Assembly: GCA_963773605.1 (NCBI GenBank)
Contig: CAVZBT010000011.1
Coordinates: forward strand, 1-64,000
Direction of reading: 5' to 3'
Length of the DNA stretch: 64,000 nucleotides
Source of the DNA: CAVZBT01 sp963773605
Lineage (GTDB): Bacteria; Acidobacteriota; UBA6911
The notes below the pieces were generated by a model that was not told where the DNA came from, searched no databases, and saw only the letters and a list, made by a program, of their open reading frames with translations. Shown one piece after another: positions 10,029-18,516 of the stretch. The translations under genes were made by a program, and so were the position numbers. Positions within the stretch are counted from its first letter, which is position 1. Each line of letters begins with the position of its first letter.

Positions 10029-11019
10029 TTACGCCAGCGTCTTGTCGATCTGTTCCAGTTCTTCGGCCGTGAAACCCGCCCGTTGGGGGACCGCCACGAT
10101 CTCGTCGATCTGGCTGGCCCTGCTGGCACCGATCAGGGCCGACGTCACCCCCGGGTGGCGCAGGACCCAGGCGACCGCCATCTGGGCGAGGGACTGGCCG
10201 CGCCGTTCGGCGAGCGCATTCAGCCGGCGTATCCGGGATAGCGCCTCCTCGGTGACGTCCTCGCCGTCGAGGTAGCCGTACGGTTTGCCCGCGCGCGAAT
10301 CGGCCGGTATGCCGTTGAGGTACTTGTTGGTCAGCAGGCCCTGCGCCAGGGGCGAGAACACGATGCAGCCGATGCCCTCGTCGTCGAGCACGCCGAGCAG
10401 CCCGTTTTCGATCCAGCGGTCGAACATGCTGTAGCGCGGCTGGTGGATGAGGCAGGGGGTGCCGAGGCTGCGCAGGATGCGCGCCGCCTCGCCGGGTGCG
10501 CTCCGGCGGGTATTGCGAGATCCCGACATAGAGGGCGCGGCCGCTGCGCACGGCAAAATCGAGCGCCCCCATCGTCTCTTCGAGCGGAGTCTCCGGGTCC
10601 GGGCGGTGGTGGTAGAAAATGTCCACGTAATCCAGCCCCATGCGCTTGAGGCTCTGGTCGAGGCTGGCGATCAGGTACTTGCGCGAGCCCCAATCGCCGT
10701 AAGGCCCGGGCCACATGTCCCACCCGGCTTTGGAGGAGATGACAAGCTCGTCGCGGAGCGGGGCGAAGTCCTTTTTGAAGATCCGGCCGAAACTCTCCTC
10801 CGCCGATCCGTAGGGGGGGCCGTAATTGTTGGCGAGATCGAAATGGGTAATCCCCAGGTCGAAGGCGCGGCGCAGCATCGCCCGGCCGTTCTCGAGCGGT
10901 TCCACGGCGCCCCAGTTGTGCCACAGGCCAAGGGAAATGAGGGGGAGCTTCAGGCCGCTCCGGCCGCAGCGTTTGTAGGTCATCCGGTCGTATCGGTTCT
11001 CCGCCGGCACGTAGGTCAC
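10029..11019 (-). CDS. gpr: Aldo/keto reductase, Gpr/YghZ type, one frameshift
   Basis: This is an NADPH-dependent aldo/keto reductase of the AKR14 group, whose E. coli member reduces L-glyceraldehyde 3-phosphate. The N-terminus (YKRCGRSGLKLPLISLGLWH, FDLANNYGPPYGSAEESFGR, SSKAGWDMWPGPYGDWGSRK) follows that group closely, with Asp and Tyr of the active site and the catalytic lysine in SSKAG. The C-terminal half (IVFSPLAQGLLTNKYLNGIP, SALIGASRASQIDEIV) is in another frame; the switch is near 10500. Together about 330 residues, full length. Its ATG overlaps the stop of the upstream MFS gene (11016-11019), so the two are probably one transcript. A metabolic role tied to the imported substrate is likely but unproven. 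Confidence 0.85.
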
Positions 11020-12377
11020 GGTAGTCTCTCCTTGTCACGGATGGGTTTCGGGTCCGCAAAACGGACTGTTTCGGCCTCGCCGGCGGGCGGGCGGGCGGTT
11101 TCTCTGCTGCCCAGCCTGAGGGCCAGGAAGCCGAGGAGCACCAGCGCGCCGGCGAGGGTTATCATAGCGCCGGTGTAGCTGTCGGTGGTTTTCTTTATCT
11201 GGCCCACGACCGTCGGGCCGACGAAGCCGCCGAGATTGCCCACCGAGTTGATCCATGCGATGCCGCCGGCGGCGGCGGCGCCGCTCAGGAACTCCGTGGC
11301 GAGGACCCAGAACGGCCCCAGCACCGCTTTGATCCCGGCGAAGGCGATGGCGAGCGCTGCCAGGCCGAGAATCGGGTTGCCGGTGAGGGTACTGGCGGCG
11401 AAGCCGGCGGCCGCCGCGAACGCCGCCGCGGCCACGTGCCAGCGGCGCTCCCCGGTGCGGTCCGAATGGCGCCCCGCGAGCACCATGCAGACGGTGGCCA
11501 CCAGGTAGGGGATCGCGTTCAGGAACCCCACCTGGACGTTGCCCATTGCAGAGGACCCGCGGATGATCTGGGGCAACCACATCTCGAAGCCGTAGGTCGC
11601 GACGTTGAGCAGGAAATAGAGCACGCACAGCAGCCACACCCGGCCGCTGGTGAAGACGTCGCGCAAACGGTGCTGCTGGCCCGGCCCCGCCCCGGCCTCG
11701 TCGCGCGCCAGCTCGGCGCGGATCCACTCCTTGTCCGATTCCGTCAGCCACTTCGCCTGGCCCGGGTTGTCGGGGAGCAGGAAGAACACGACGATGCCGA
11801 CCAGCACGGCGGGGATGCCCTCGATCAGAAAAAGCCACTGCCAGCCGGCCCAGCCGAACACCCCGTCGAGCTGCAGGAGTTTGCCCGAGATCGGAGAGTT
11901 GAAGAATCCCGCGAGCGTGCCGGCGGTGGCGAACAGGGCGACCGTGCGCGCGCGTTCCCGTGCCGGGAACCAGAAGGTCAGGTACAGGATCACGCCGGGG
12001 AAGAACCCGGCCTCCGCGACCCCCAGGAGGAAGCGCATTGCGTAGAACCCCTCGGGGCTCTTGACAAACATCATGGCCGAGGAGATCACGCCCCAGACGA
12101 TCATGATGCGCGCGATCCAGAGCCGGGCGCCGACGCGGTGGAGGATAAGATTGCTGGGCACCTCGAAGATGAAGTACCCGAGAAAGAACATCCCCGCGCC
12201 CCAGCCATAGATCTCGTAGTAGCGGGCCGCGTCGACGCCAAACGCCTTCTGCAGCTGCAGCCCCGCGAACCCGACGTTGATGCGATCGATGTAGGCGATG
12301 ATATAGCAGAGGAAAAGAAACGGGATCAGCCGCCACGTCACTTTCGAAATGACGGCGTGCTCCTGGGAAGACGGCAT
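11016..12377 (-). CDS. MFS transporter, anion:cation symporter (ACS) type
   Basis: This inner-membrane transporter has about 12 predicted helices and resembles the ACS branch that imports organic acids such as tartrate, glucarate or phthalate. YIDRINVGFAGLQLQ in helix 1 and the loop-2/3 region are typical of that branch, as is GVAEAGFFPGVILYLTFWFP in helices 4-5. The start at 12377 is ATG with GGAGGTTACTTG just upstream; a TTG one codon earlier is less likely. It overlaps the aldo/keto reductase gene by 4 bp. Substrate cannot be read from the sequence. The frame is intact over 453 residues. Confidence 0.88.
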   Translation of the reverse strand: MPSSQEHAVISKVTWRLIPFLFLCYIIAYIDRINVGFAGLQLQKAFGVDAARYYEIYGWGAGMFFLGYFIFEVPSNLILHRVGARLWIARIMIVWGVISSAMMFVKSPEGFYAMRFLLGVAEAGFFPGVILYLTFWFPARERARTVALFATAGTLAGFFNSPISGKLLQLDGVFGWAGWQWLFLIEGIPAVLVGIVVFFLLPDNPGQAKWLTESDKEWIRAELARDEAGAGPGQQHRLRDVFTSGRVWLLCVLYFLLNVATYGFEMWLPQIIRGSSAMGNVQVGFLNAIPYLVATVCMVLAGRHSDRTGERRWHVAAAAFAAAAGFAASTLTGNPILGLAALAIAFAGIKAVLGPFWVLATEFLSGAAAAGGIAWINSVGNLGGFVGPTVVGQIKKTTDSYTGAMITLAGALVLLGFLALRLGSRETARPPAGEAETVRFADPKPIRDKERLP

Positions 12378-12598
12378 CAAGTAACCTCCGTGGGCTGGAC
12401 CCCCCTCACTTCATGGGCTCGAGGGCGCCGCGCTCGCAGGCCGCTTCGGGCCCGGGCCGAACACCATGCCGAAGTGCAGCCGCCACCCCGCCGAGACCAG
12501 GATGCGCCACACGGGGCGCCGTCGAGGTGTCTCGATTCCCACTGGTTGCGGCACCACTCGCTCCGCGATATGCGGCGGCTGGATATCAGACAGATGGG

Positions 12599-13393
12599 CT
12601 ATATCTGTGAATAGGGCGCGGGGCGCAGGAAGACGATCGTCGTCGCCGACACGGTGTTCGCGAAGGCAGGGTCCGCACTGAGCTTCTTCCAGCCCGGCGC
12701 GTTGCGGAAGTCTTCCCAGACCTTCTCGCGGGCCGCCATGTCCTGGTGGACGGTCATGTAGACCAGATTCGGCTGCCGCCTGCCGATCAGGGTCTGGCCG
12801 AAAAACACCGGCCGCAGCCCGATGCGGTCAAACAGCGCGATTTCCCCGCCTTCGTTGAACATCTCGATCTTCTTCAGCGCCGCCGACTCACTGTGGCTTT
12901 CGTAGGTGCGCAACTCAAAGATGCGCGGCTTGTTGCCGGCCGCCTCCGCCGGCACCCGGACCCGCGGCACGTTCGTGAACGCCCGCAGCAGGCAGCTCTC
13001 TTGCCGCGTGTAGGCCGGGTTGTCGATCGTTGCCCCCAGGTAGTCCGCGGCGGCTTTCTGGTATTCGGCATCCGCCGCCATTCTCGATGGCGCGGACAAC
13101 AGCGCGTCCATGCTTGGATAGGGTATAAGGGTATAGAGCAGCAAAGCGTTGCTGCCCGAGACCACGTTGAAGATGCCGACCGGCTTTATCCCCAGCCGGT
13201 TCCAGGCGGGTATCGCAGCCTTGGCGAGGTAGTCGTTCAGGACCCCTTTCCGGTTGCCGGTCTGCATCTCGTACGTCCGAAGTTCGTAAAACTCCCGTTG
13301 ATCCTGTTGCGCCAGAGCCTGCTGTCCGAGCGCGGTGGACAGCGCGGCCGTGCCCGCCAGAGATGATGACTTCAGGAAATCCCGTCGCTTCAT
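12599..13393 (-). CDS. Tat-type secreted protein with two NIPSNAP domains
   Basis: The 264-residue product begins MKRRDFLKSSSLAGTAALS, a twin-arginine-like signal ending near QALAQ. Two related NIPSNAP-type dimeric alpha-beta barrel repeats follow: FYELRTYEMQTGNRKGVLND (about residues 35-130) and IFELRTYESHSESAALKKIE (about 155-255). Such double-NIPSNAP secreted proteins are frequent in Acidobacteriota and Planctomycetota; their function is unknown. GGGGTG lies shortly upstream of the ATG. It is not clearly in an operon with the MFS gene, being separated by about 220 bp in which I see no gene. Confidence 0.85.
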   Translation of the reverse strand: MKRRDFLKSSSLAGTAALSTALGQQALAQQDQREFYELRTYEMQTGNRKGVLNDYLAKAAIPAWNRLGIKPVGIFNVVSGSNALLLYTLIPYPSMDALLSAPSRMAADAEYQKAAADYLGATIDNPAYTRQESCLLRAFTNVPRVRVPAEAAGNKPRIFELRTYESHSESAALKKIEMFNEGGEIALFDRIGLRPVFFGQTLIGRRQPNLVYMTVHQDMAAREKVWEDFRNAPGWKKLSADPAFANTVSATTIVFLRPAPYSQI

Positions 13394-13702
13394 CGTTTCA
13401 CCCCACGGATTGTTGATCGATGACTTCGAATCTCGGCACTGCGAACTTAATGCTTCCTACCCGCACCCGCAACAAAAAACAAATACCCTGGTGATAATGT
13501 TAGTTGTCACAATGTAAAAGTATGGTTTGCATAGCGGGCGCGCGGCCATGGTGCACAAGGGGTGCCTGAAGGTCGATCCGAGGCGGGCGACGGTCGAGAT
13601 CGGTATAACGTGCGGGATTGTTGCTGAAGGCTCTGATCGCTACTGGCGGACAACTCGGCGCGGCCTGAGACGGCCGCGCCGTATCCACCGAGGCAAGAGT
13701 TG
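13394..13702. other. Intergenic region with one GC hairpin, no gene seen
   Basis: The first 130 bp are relatively AT-rich and probably hold the promoter of the NIPSNAP gene. A perfect 9-bp hairpin GGCGCGGCC / GGCCGCGCC (13657-13665 with 13672-13680) lies just beyond the stop codon of the 13703-14065 gene and may end its transcript, though it lacks a T run. I see no coding sequence. Confidence 0.5.
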
Positions 13703-14065
13703 TTATTTCTTGTGGGTTTTAGTGGTGCTGGCGCTCATCGTGCCGGCCTTTGCCTTGACCATGGTCGCCACGTTCTGGCCGCCTTCCTCCCTGTAATGCA
13801 CGGTCGCCTTTTCCCCGGAGCGCAGCTCGCCCTGTTTTCGGGTCTGGTCATTCAGGACGAAGGTGGTCTGCGCCTCCTTACCGTTGACCTTGTGGGTGAG
13901 CACGAGGGTGTTGGCATCGGCGGACGTGATCGTCCCGCTGGCCTGGCGGGTGACCTCGGCCTTCGCCTTGTGTACCTTGGTTCCGGTTGGTTTCGTCCCT
14001 TGCGCGAACGCCGCCATCGCAAGGAGGAGCATCAGCCCCGTCATCAAAGCCGTTAGTTTCTTCAT
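13703..14065 (-). CDS. Small secreted protein with OB-like domain, unknown role
   Basis: The 120-residue product has a signal peptide (MKKLTALMTGLMLLLAMAAFAQ) and a short beta-rich domain, ASGTITSADANTLVLTHKV followed by TTFVLNDQTRKQGELRSGEK and VATMVKAKAG. The pattern of a coefficient-like strand, 'NDQT...' and a final 'A..V.A' strand resembles DUF5666-type periplasmic domains, but the match is by eye. The C-terminus is Lys/Thr-rich. It follows the two-component genes on the same strand after a 106-bp gap, so it could be co-transcribed with or regulated by them. The ATG has GAGAGAACAC upstream. Confidence 0.7.
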   Translation of the reverse strand: MKKLTALMTGLMLLLAMAAFAQGTKPTGTKVHKAKAEVTRQASGTITSADANTLVLTHKVNGKEAQTTFVLNDQTRKQGELRSGEKATVHYREEGGQNVATMVKAKAGTMSASTTKTHKK

Positions 14066-14171
14066 GTGTTCTCTCCTGTTTTTCCGTTATCGGTTTCCAG
14101 CCACACCGCGTGACTGCGTTTTGCTGACGAAAGGCTAGCAGGAGGAGGCTTAAGCCAGGATTAACGCGGAA

Positions 14172-15608
14172 TTATTTTGTATTTAATGTTTGAGCAGGGG
14201 TGAAGGTGTCGGCGACGGGCAGCGCGATGCGCATGGTGGTGCCCTGGCCGGGGCGGCTCTCGACCGTGATGCGTCCGCGGTGATGTTTGACGATCCATTC
14301 CACGAGGCTAAGGCCAAGCCCGGCTCCGTCGGTTTCCTTGGATCGTGACGGGTCGCCGCGGTAAAAGCGCTCGAAGATGTGGGGGAGCGCTTCCGGGGTG
14401 ATCCCGGTGCCGGTGTCACGGACCTCGAGCAGCGCCTCCAGTGGCGCGCGGCGAACCTGCACGTCGATCCGGCCCCCTGCCCCCGTGTATTTTATGGCGT
14501 TGTCGAACAGGTTGAGGATGGCGCGCTCCAGCCAGCCGGGGTCGCCGGAGACGAAAACGTCGGGGCCCGGCTCTGCCGTCAAAGCGATGGATTTGTTGGC
14601 CGCCAGCGGTTCCATGAGGTCGGCCAGAGAGCGCGCCAATGCCGAGAGGTTCACGGTGTCGCGCCGCAGGGGTATCTGGCCGGCCTCGGCGCGGGCCAGG
14701 GTGAGCATCTGGTCGATGAGCCGCGAGAGCTTGGCGAACTCCTCGAGCTGGCTTTCGAGCGTCTGCCGGTAATCGCCGTCGGTGCTCGCCTTGGCCAGGG
14801 CGATTTCCGCCTCGCCCCTCAACACGGTCAGCGGGGTCCGCAGTTCGTGCGAGATGCTGGCGGTGAAATCCTTCATTTGCTGCACGGCCAGTTCGAGCCG
14901 TCCGAACATCTCGTTGAAGGCTTCCGCGAGCCGGTCGAGTTCGTCCTCCGCGCCCGTCAATGGCAGCCGCCGGTGCAATTGCGCGATGCTCATGTCCCGG
15001 GCGGCGGTGCTGAGCGAGGCCAGGGGGCGCAGCACCCTGCCCGACACCCACCACCCGGACAGAAGCGCGAGCGCGATTCCGGACGGGAGCGTCCAGACGA
15101 TGGATCCGAGCAGCCTGCTCAGGACCGCGTCCCGGGGACCCAGGGGGGCTCCGACCTGCAGCAGGTAGGAGCGGCCGTCCGGGGAACGCACGATGTCGTT
15201 GTGGAGCAGCAGGTCCACCTGCTCGGTGTCCAGGCCGGTGAACTCCGGGCCGTGCGCGACCTCCTTCACCTCGTCGGGGGTGTACTGGAATCCGAGGGCC
15301 TCCAGCTGCGGCGAGCAGGCAGCGATCTCCCCCGTGTCGGCGTCGTAGACCTGGTAATACCGGGTGGCGTTGCCGATGAAGAAAGCCTCTTCCGGGTCCC
15401 GGGTGTCATAGACGAGCGTCGCCCGCCCCCCTTCGATGCGCAAGTAGCCGCGCAGGGCGGCCGCGCGCTCAATCAGTTCCTGGCGCAGGTCGTTGTCGGT
15501 CTGGTACACCAGGAAGCGATAGAAGAACGCGCTTGCCGAGGCGAGCAGCACCGCGAAGACCGCGCCGTAAAACACGGTCAGCCTCGTGCGGAGCTTGAGT
15601 GGTTTCAC
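14172..15608 (-). CDS. Sensor histidine kinase with HAMP domain
   Basis: This inner-membrane sensor kinase has 478 residues. A first helix (FYGAVFAVLLASASAFFYRF), a periplasmic sensor of about 130 residues, a second helix (near residues 165-188), HAMP, HisKA with SISHELRTPL (His at about 254) and an HATPase domain with NLFDNAIKYT, RDTGTGI and GAGLGLSL are all visible. It would phosphorylate the response regulator next door. The GTG at 15608 is chosen because it overlaps the regulator's TGA (GTGA), the normal coupling in such pairs; a longer open frame upstream lacks any domain. The layout is like heavy-metal sensors of the CusS type, but the signal is not identifiable. Confidence 0.93.
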   Translation of the reverse strand: MKPLKLRTRLTVFYGAVFAVLLASASAFFYRFLVYQTDNDLRQELIERAAALRGYLRIEGGRATLVYDTRDPEEAFFIGNATRYYQVYDADTGEIAACSPQLEALGFQYTPDEVKEVAHGPEFTGLDTEQVDLLLHNDIVRSPDGRSYLLQVGAPLGPRDAVLSRLLGSIVWTLPSGIALALLSGWWVSGRVLRPLASLSTAARDMSIAQLHRRLPLTGAEDELDRLAEAFNEMFGRLELAVQQMKDFTASISHELRTPLTVLRGEAEIALAKASTDGDYRQTLESQLEEFAKLSRLIDQMLTLARAEAGQIPLRRDTVNLSALARSLADLMEPLAANKSIALTAEPGPDVFVSGDPGWLERAILNLFDNAIKYTGAGGRIDVQVRRAPLEALLEVRDTGTGITPEALPHIFERFYRGDPSRSKETDGAGLGLSLVEWIVKHHRGRITVESRPGQGTTMRIALPVADTFTPAQTLNTK

Positions 15609-16279
15609 GGGCGCGAGTCCGTCAGGATATAGCCCACACCCCGCAACGTATGGATAAGCGTGGGCGAGAATCCCCTGTCGATTTTGTTGCGCAGCCAGTT
15701 GATGTGCACGTCGACGACGTTGCTGATCGCGTCGAAGTGGATGTCCCACACGTGCTCGATGATCATGTTGCGGGTCACGGGAGCATGAGCGTTCCTGAGC
15801 AGAAACTCCAGCAGCGCGTACTCCTTGGGTTTCAAATCGATGCGCCGGCCGTTCCGTCTCACGGCCCGGGTCGACGTGTCCATTTCGAGGTCGGCGACGC
15901 GGAGCTTGACGTCCTCTTTGGTGGAACGGCGGAGCAGCGCCCGGACGCGCGCGGAAAGTTCAGCGTAGGCGAATGGTTTGATCAGGTAATCGTCCGCGCC
16001 GCTGTCGAGACCGGCGACCTTGTCCTGCAGGTCGCTCTTCGCGGTCAAGATGAGGACCGGCAATACCGGGTTCTTCGCGCGGATGCGCTGAAGAACCTGC
16101 AGGCCGGGGAGGCGCGGCAGCATCAGGTCCAGGATGACCAGGTCGTAGGAGAAGCTGTCGGCCTGGTAAGCCGCCGTCTCGCCGTCGTTCACCACGTCGA
16201 CCGCGTGGCTCTCCTGCCTCAGTCCCTGCTCGATGAAACCCGCCACTTTCTTGTCGTCTTCAACCACGAGGATGCGCAC
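15605..16279 (-). CDS. OmpR-family response regulator
   Basis: The 224-residue protein has an N-terminal receiver domain (RILVVEDDKKVAGF, phosphoacceptor Asp51 in LVILDLMLPR, conserved Lys in DDYLIKPFAY) and a C-terminal winged-helix DNA-binding domain (LKPKEYALLEFLLRN, NVVDVHINWLRNKID, HTLRGVGYIL). It would bind promoters of target genes when phosphorylated by the adjacent kinase, with which it shares a 4-bp overlap. The start codon is GTG. Sequence character is close to CusR/CopR-type regulators. No target site could be recognised nearby. Confidence 0.93.
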   Translation of the reverse strand: MRILVVEDDKKVAGFIEQGLRQESHAVDVVNDGETAAYQADSFSYDLVILDLMLPRLPGLQVLQRIRAKNPVLPVLILTAKSDLQDKVAGLDSGADDYLIKPFAYAELSARVRALLRRSTKEDVKLRVADLEMDTSTRAVRRNGRRIDLKPKEYALLEFLLRNAHAPVTRNMIIEHVWDIHFDAISNVVDVHINWLRNKIDRGFSPTLIHTLRGVGYILTDSRP

Positions 16280-16351
16280 GCGACCATTCTACCGCCGTCG
16301 GGGACGACAAATGCAACTACCTGCCGCGGAAGGCAACGAAAGCCCCCCGGC

Positions 16352-17062
16352 TTACTTTTTCGCAAGCACGAGCGTGAGGGTTGCGCTCCCCTGGGACCAG
16401 TCGCCTGAAATGGTCTTGCCGTCATCGCTGAGCTTGCCCTTGTATTCCCCGGAGATGATCTGCACGCCCACCTGGATGGCATTCCCGTCCACCGTCATGC
16501 GGCTGATCGGGATTCCCGAGGCGCCCTGGTCGGGGCTGTCGATGCTGCCCACCGCGGCCCCGTCTTTGTTCTCGAAATGGAACACGATCCGCAGCGAGCC
16601 CCCTGGCGTTTCGATTTTGCCTTCCCAGACCCCCACGAATTTCTCCGGCAGCGACGGGCTCGAGGCGGGCACCACGACCTTGGCCTCGCCGGTCCGGGTC
16701 AGCGAGAAGGGAACCGAGCCGCCGTTCTGGGAAAAGTCCCCCGAGAGCGCGGTGCCTTCAGCCGACAGCTTCCCGTTGAACTTCGGATCGCCCGGTCCGG
16801 CGGGAAGCGCGAAGGTCACCGTGTCGCCGGTTACCGACAGGTCGCGCACGGGCAGGTCTTTCACCCCCTGGTCCGGCAGGTCGATGTCCCCGATCCAGTT
16901 GCCCTTTGCGTCTCGGTCGAGGTCCACCACGACCTTCAGGTCGCCCGACGGCACCTTGATATTCCCCTCCCAGTGTCCGGCGGGGGCCGTTTTGGACTGC
17001 GCGGTCAAAAATGATGCCAGAACCAATAACAATGCCGGAATACTGAAACGCACCATACGCAT
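16352..17062 (-). CDS. Secreted protein with two copies of a W-G-x-I / SPDQG domain
   Basis: A signal peptide (MVRFSIPALLLVLASFLTAQ) precedes two related beta-rich domains: HWEGNIKVPSGDLKVVVDL ... DIDLPDQGVKDLPV, and VWEGKIETPGGSLRIVFHF ... SIDSPDQGASGIPI, each followed by a strand block ending in GxLS-DG/EG-ISGDWSQ-like residues. This domain is otherwise seen at the N-terminus of acidobacterial and bacteroidetal serine hydrolases and alpha/beta hydrolases; here it stands alone and duplicated, with no hydrolase part. The ATG at 17062 is supported by GGGAGGTC 6-7 bp upstream. Function is unknown; a periplasmic ligand-binding role is a guess. Confidence 0.75.
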   Translation of the reverse strand: MRMVRFSIPALLLVLASFLTAQSKTAPAGHWEGNIKVPSGDLKVVVDLDRDAKGNWIGDIDLPDQGVKDLPVRDLSVTGDTVTFALPAGPGDPKFNGKLSAEGTALSGDFSQNGGSVPFSLTRTGEAKVVVPASSPSLPEKFVGVWEGKIETPGGSLRIVFHFENKDGAAVGSIDSPDQGASGIPISRMTVDGNAIQVGVQIISGEYKGKLSDDGKTISGDWSQGSATLTLVLAKK

Positions 17063-17279
17063 AACAAGACCTCCCGTCGGGATTGCTGCTGAAATGTTAC
17101 AGAGGTCTCCCGTCAACTGCAAACGCCTCCAGCAGGTTTCACATTCCCGCTTATCCTGGTCCCCGCCGGCGTGCTACCATTCCTGTGATTGATCCCGCCT
17201 TCCCCCTCGCTGACACTCCCCCGCACGGTTTAACCGGCCCGGCCTGAGGGGCCTCCTGTCTTTTTCATAACGGTGGTCC

Positions 17280-17465
17280 ATGCTTTTCGGAACGATCCGC
17301 AGATGTCACTACTGCTCCGGTGAAATCCACGCAATCGATCTCATGTGCAGGGCCTGCGGGCACCGCGTGAATTCGCCGGTTCGCACACTGTTGGCCAGCA
17401 TCGTTCTTTCCGCGCTGGTGATGCTCGCCCTGGTTGTGCTGGGAGGGCTCTCGTGGCGTTGGTAG
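17280..17465 (+). CDS. Zinc-ribbon membrane microprotein (61 residues)
   Basis: The product has an N-terminal zinc ribbon (CHYCSGEI then CRACGH, two C-x2-C pairs) and one C-terminal membrane helix (LLASIVLSALVMLALVVLGG). Short proteins of this design are usually annotated as hypothetical. The frame is intact and the composition fits a real protein, but there is no strong ribosome binding site and no conserved neighbour, so the call is moderate. Confidence 0.5.
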   Translation: MLFGTIRRCHYCSGEIHAIDLMCRACGHRVNSPVRTLLASIVLSALVMLALVVLGGLSWRW

Positions 17466-17498
17466 AGCGGTCAGCCGTCAACTCGCCGCTCGGCGCAA

Positions 17499-17544
17499 CC
17501 GGCGCGCCGGGGTGCTGATTCGGTTGTAACCGCCGGCGCGCCGG
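17499..17544. repeat. Direct repeat of a 12-bp palindrome
   Basis: CCGGCGCGCCGG occurs at 17499-17510 and again at 17533-17544, both followed by GGT. It lies between the stop codons of two converging genes and may act as a bidirectional transcription stop or be a short palindromic repeat of the genome. Confidence 0.45.
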
Positions 17545-17549
17545 GGTCT

Positions 17550-18344
17550 CTACCAGACGAGTTCGAACTCGTAATCGTCCGCGCCCCCGTCCGGGTCGTC
17601 GATCAGGACGATGGCGGTAAAGTCGTTAAACGACGTCGGCTGCTCGACGAGTTCCACAGCCCCCCGGCCGCGAATCTTGTTGAGCCGGACCTGCACGTTG
17701 GCCCGGGGAAGAGCCCGCGGCAGGGTGAAGGAGGCATTCGGAATCGGGTTCGCCTCGAGGTGGTCTATGGTGACCCGGTTGCCCTGGAGGTTGATGTAGT
17801 CGGAACCGTCGACCCGGCCCCTCCACCGGAAGGTTCCGGTACTGTAGGCTGCAGAGCTTCCCATGCGGCGGTCGCGGTTCGGGTTCCACCGGGTGCTCCT
17901 GCTCGTCGTGTAATTCAGACTGTAGAGGTCGGAGAGACGCACCAGGGCACCCTGAACATTGCCCCAGTCGCTGCGCAGCTGGTCGACCGCCGAGCCCTGG
18001 TCCATCAGCTGGTCGATGGCGCGGGCCTGATCCACCAGGTAGCGTGCCCCACCTCCCAGGACAGTGTCGTTCCGCGGGCGGGCCGCCAGATCCGAATAGA
18101 CCCGTGAGCTCTGGGCGAAGCCGCTCAACGCGAGATACAACTGCATCCCTTCGGCTCCGCGCATTCCCACGGAGTCGCGCCTGTTCAGATCTCCCTGCAC
18201 GCTGTTCCAGGCGTTCTGCGCCAGGTTGGACACGTCGCGCGCGATGTCGGCGACATCACGCCGTGTGTACTGGGAGAATCCGGGGAAGGGAAGAGCCAGC
18301 ACTGCCAACGAAAACAAGGCCGTCAATAAGGATACTTTGCGCAT
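17550..18344 (-). CDS. Secreted protein of unknown function
   Basis: The 264-residue product begins with a signal peptide (MRKVSLLTALFSLAVLALPFPGFSQ). The N-terminal half is helical (DVADIARDVSNLAQNAWNSV, LVDQARAIDQLMDQGSAVDQ). The C-terminal half is beta-rich, with GTFRWRGRVDGSDYINLQGN and IVLIDDPDGGADDYEFELVW, a pattern reminiscent of small domains in acidobacterial secreted proteins. I recognise no enzyme motif. The start at 18344 is preferred over an upstream in-frame ATG because the signal peptide begins there and a purine-rich AGGGGGGAT lies upstream. Confidence 0.7.
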   Translation of the reverse strand: MRKVSLLTALFSLAVLALPFPGFSQYTRRDVADIARDVSNLAQNAWNSVQGDLNRRDSVGMRGAEGMQLYLALSGFAQSSRVYSDLAARPRNDTVLGGGARYLVDQARAIDQLMDQGSAVDQLRSDWGNVQGALVRLSDLYSLNYTTSRSTRWNPNRDRRMGSSAAYSTGTFRWRGRVDGSDYINLQGNRVTIDHLEANPIPNASFTLPRALPRANVQVRLNKIRGRGAVELVEQPTSFNDFTAIVLIDDPDGGADDYEFELVW

Positions 18345-18443
18345 AGCAGGATATCCCCCCTTTCGTTCCATCCTCAATATGACGCAAAGGCGGCACTAAC
18401 GCAAGTGGCTAAGGGAAAGGGGTTATATCAGCTCTTGAGTCTT

Positions 18444-18504
18444 GGGCCTTCGAGTCTGGAGATGAAGTTCGACAGAATCAGCCACCTCAAAGACCCGAAG
18501 GCCC
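18444..18504. terminator. Inverted repeat downstream of the amidohydrolase gene
   Basis: GGGCCTTCGAGTC (18444-18456) and GACCCGAAGGCCC (18492-18504) pair at 12 of 13 positions, 13 bp past the amidohydrolase stop on the minus strand. A related CTTCGAGTC / GACTCGAAG pair lies at 23985-24040. It may stop transcription, but there is no T tract; a short repeat family is also possible. Confidence 0.45.
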
Positions 18505-18516
18505 GAAGATCCGGCG

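Noticed and set aside
12378..12598. A short gene between the MFS and NIPSNAP genes
   Set aside because: Open frames of 65-70 codons exist but lack a start signal and family character.
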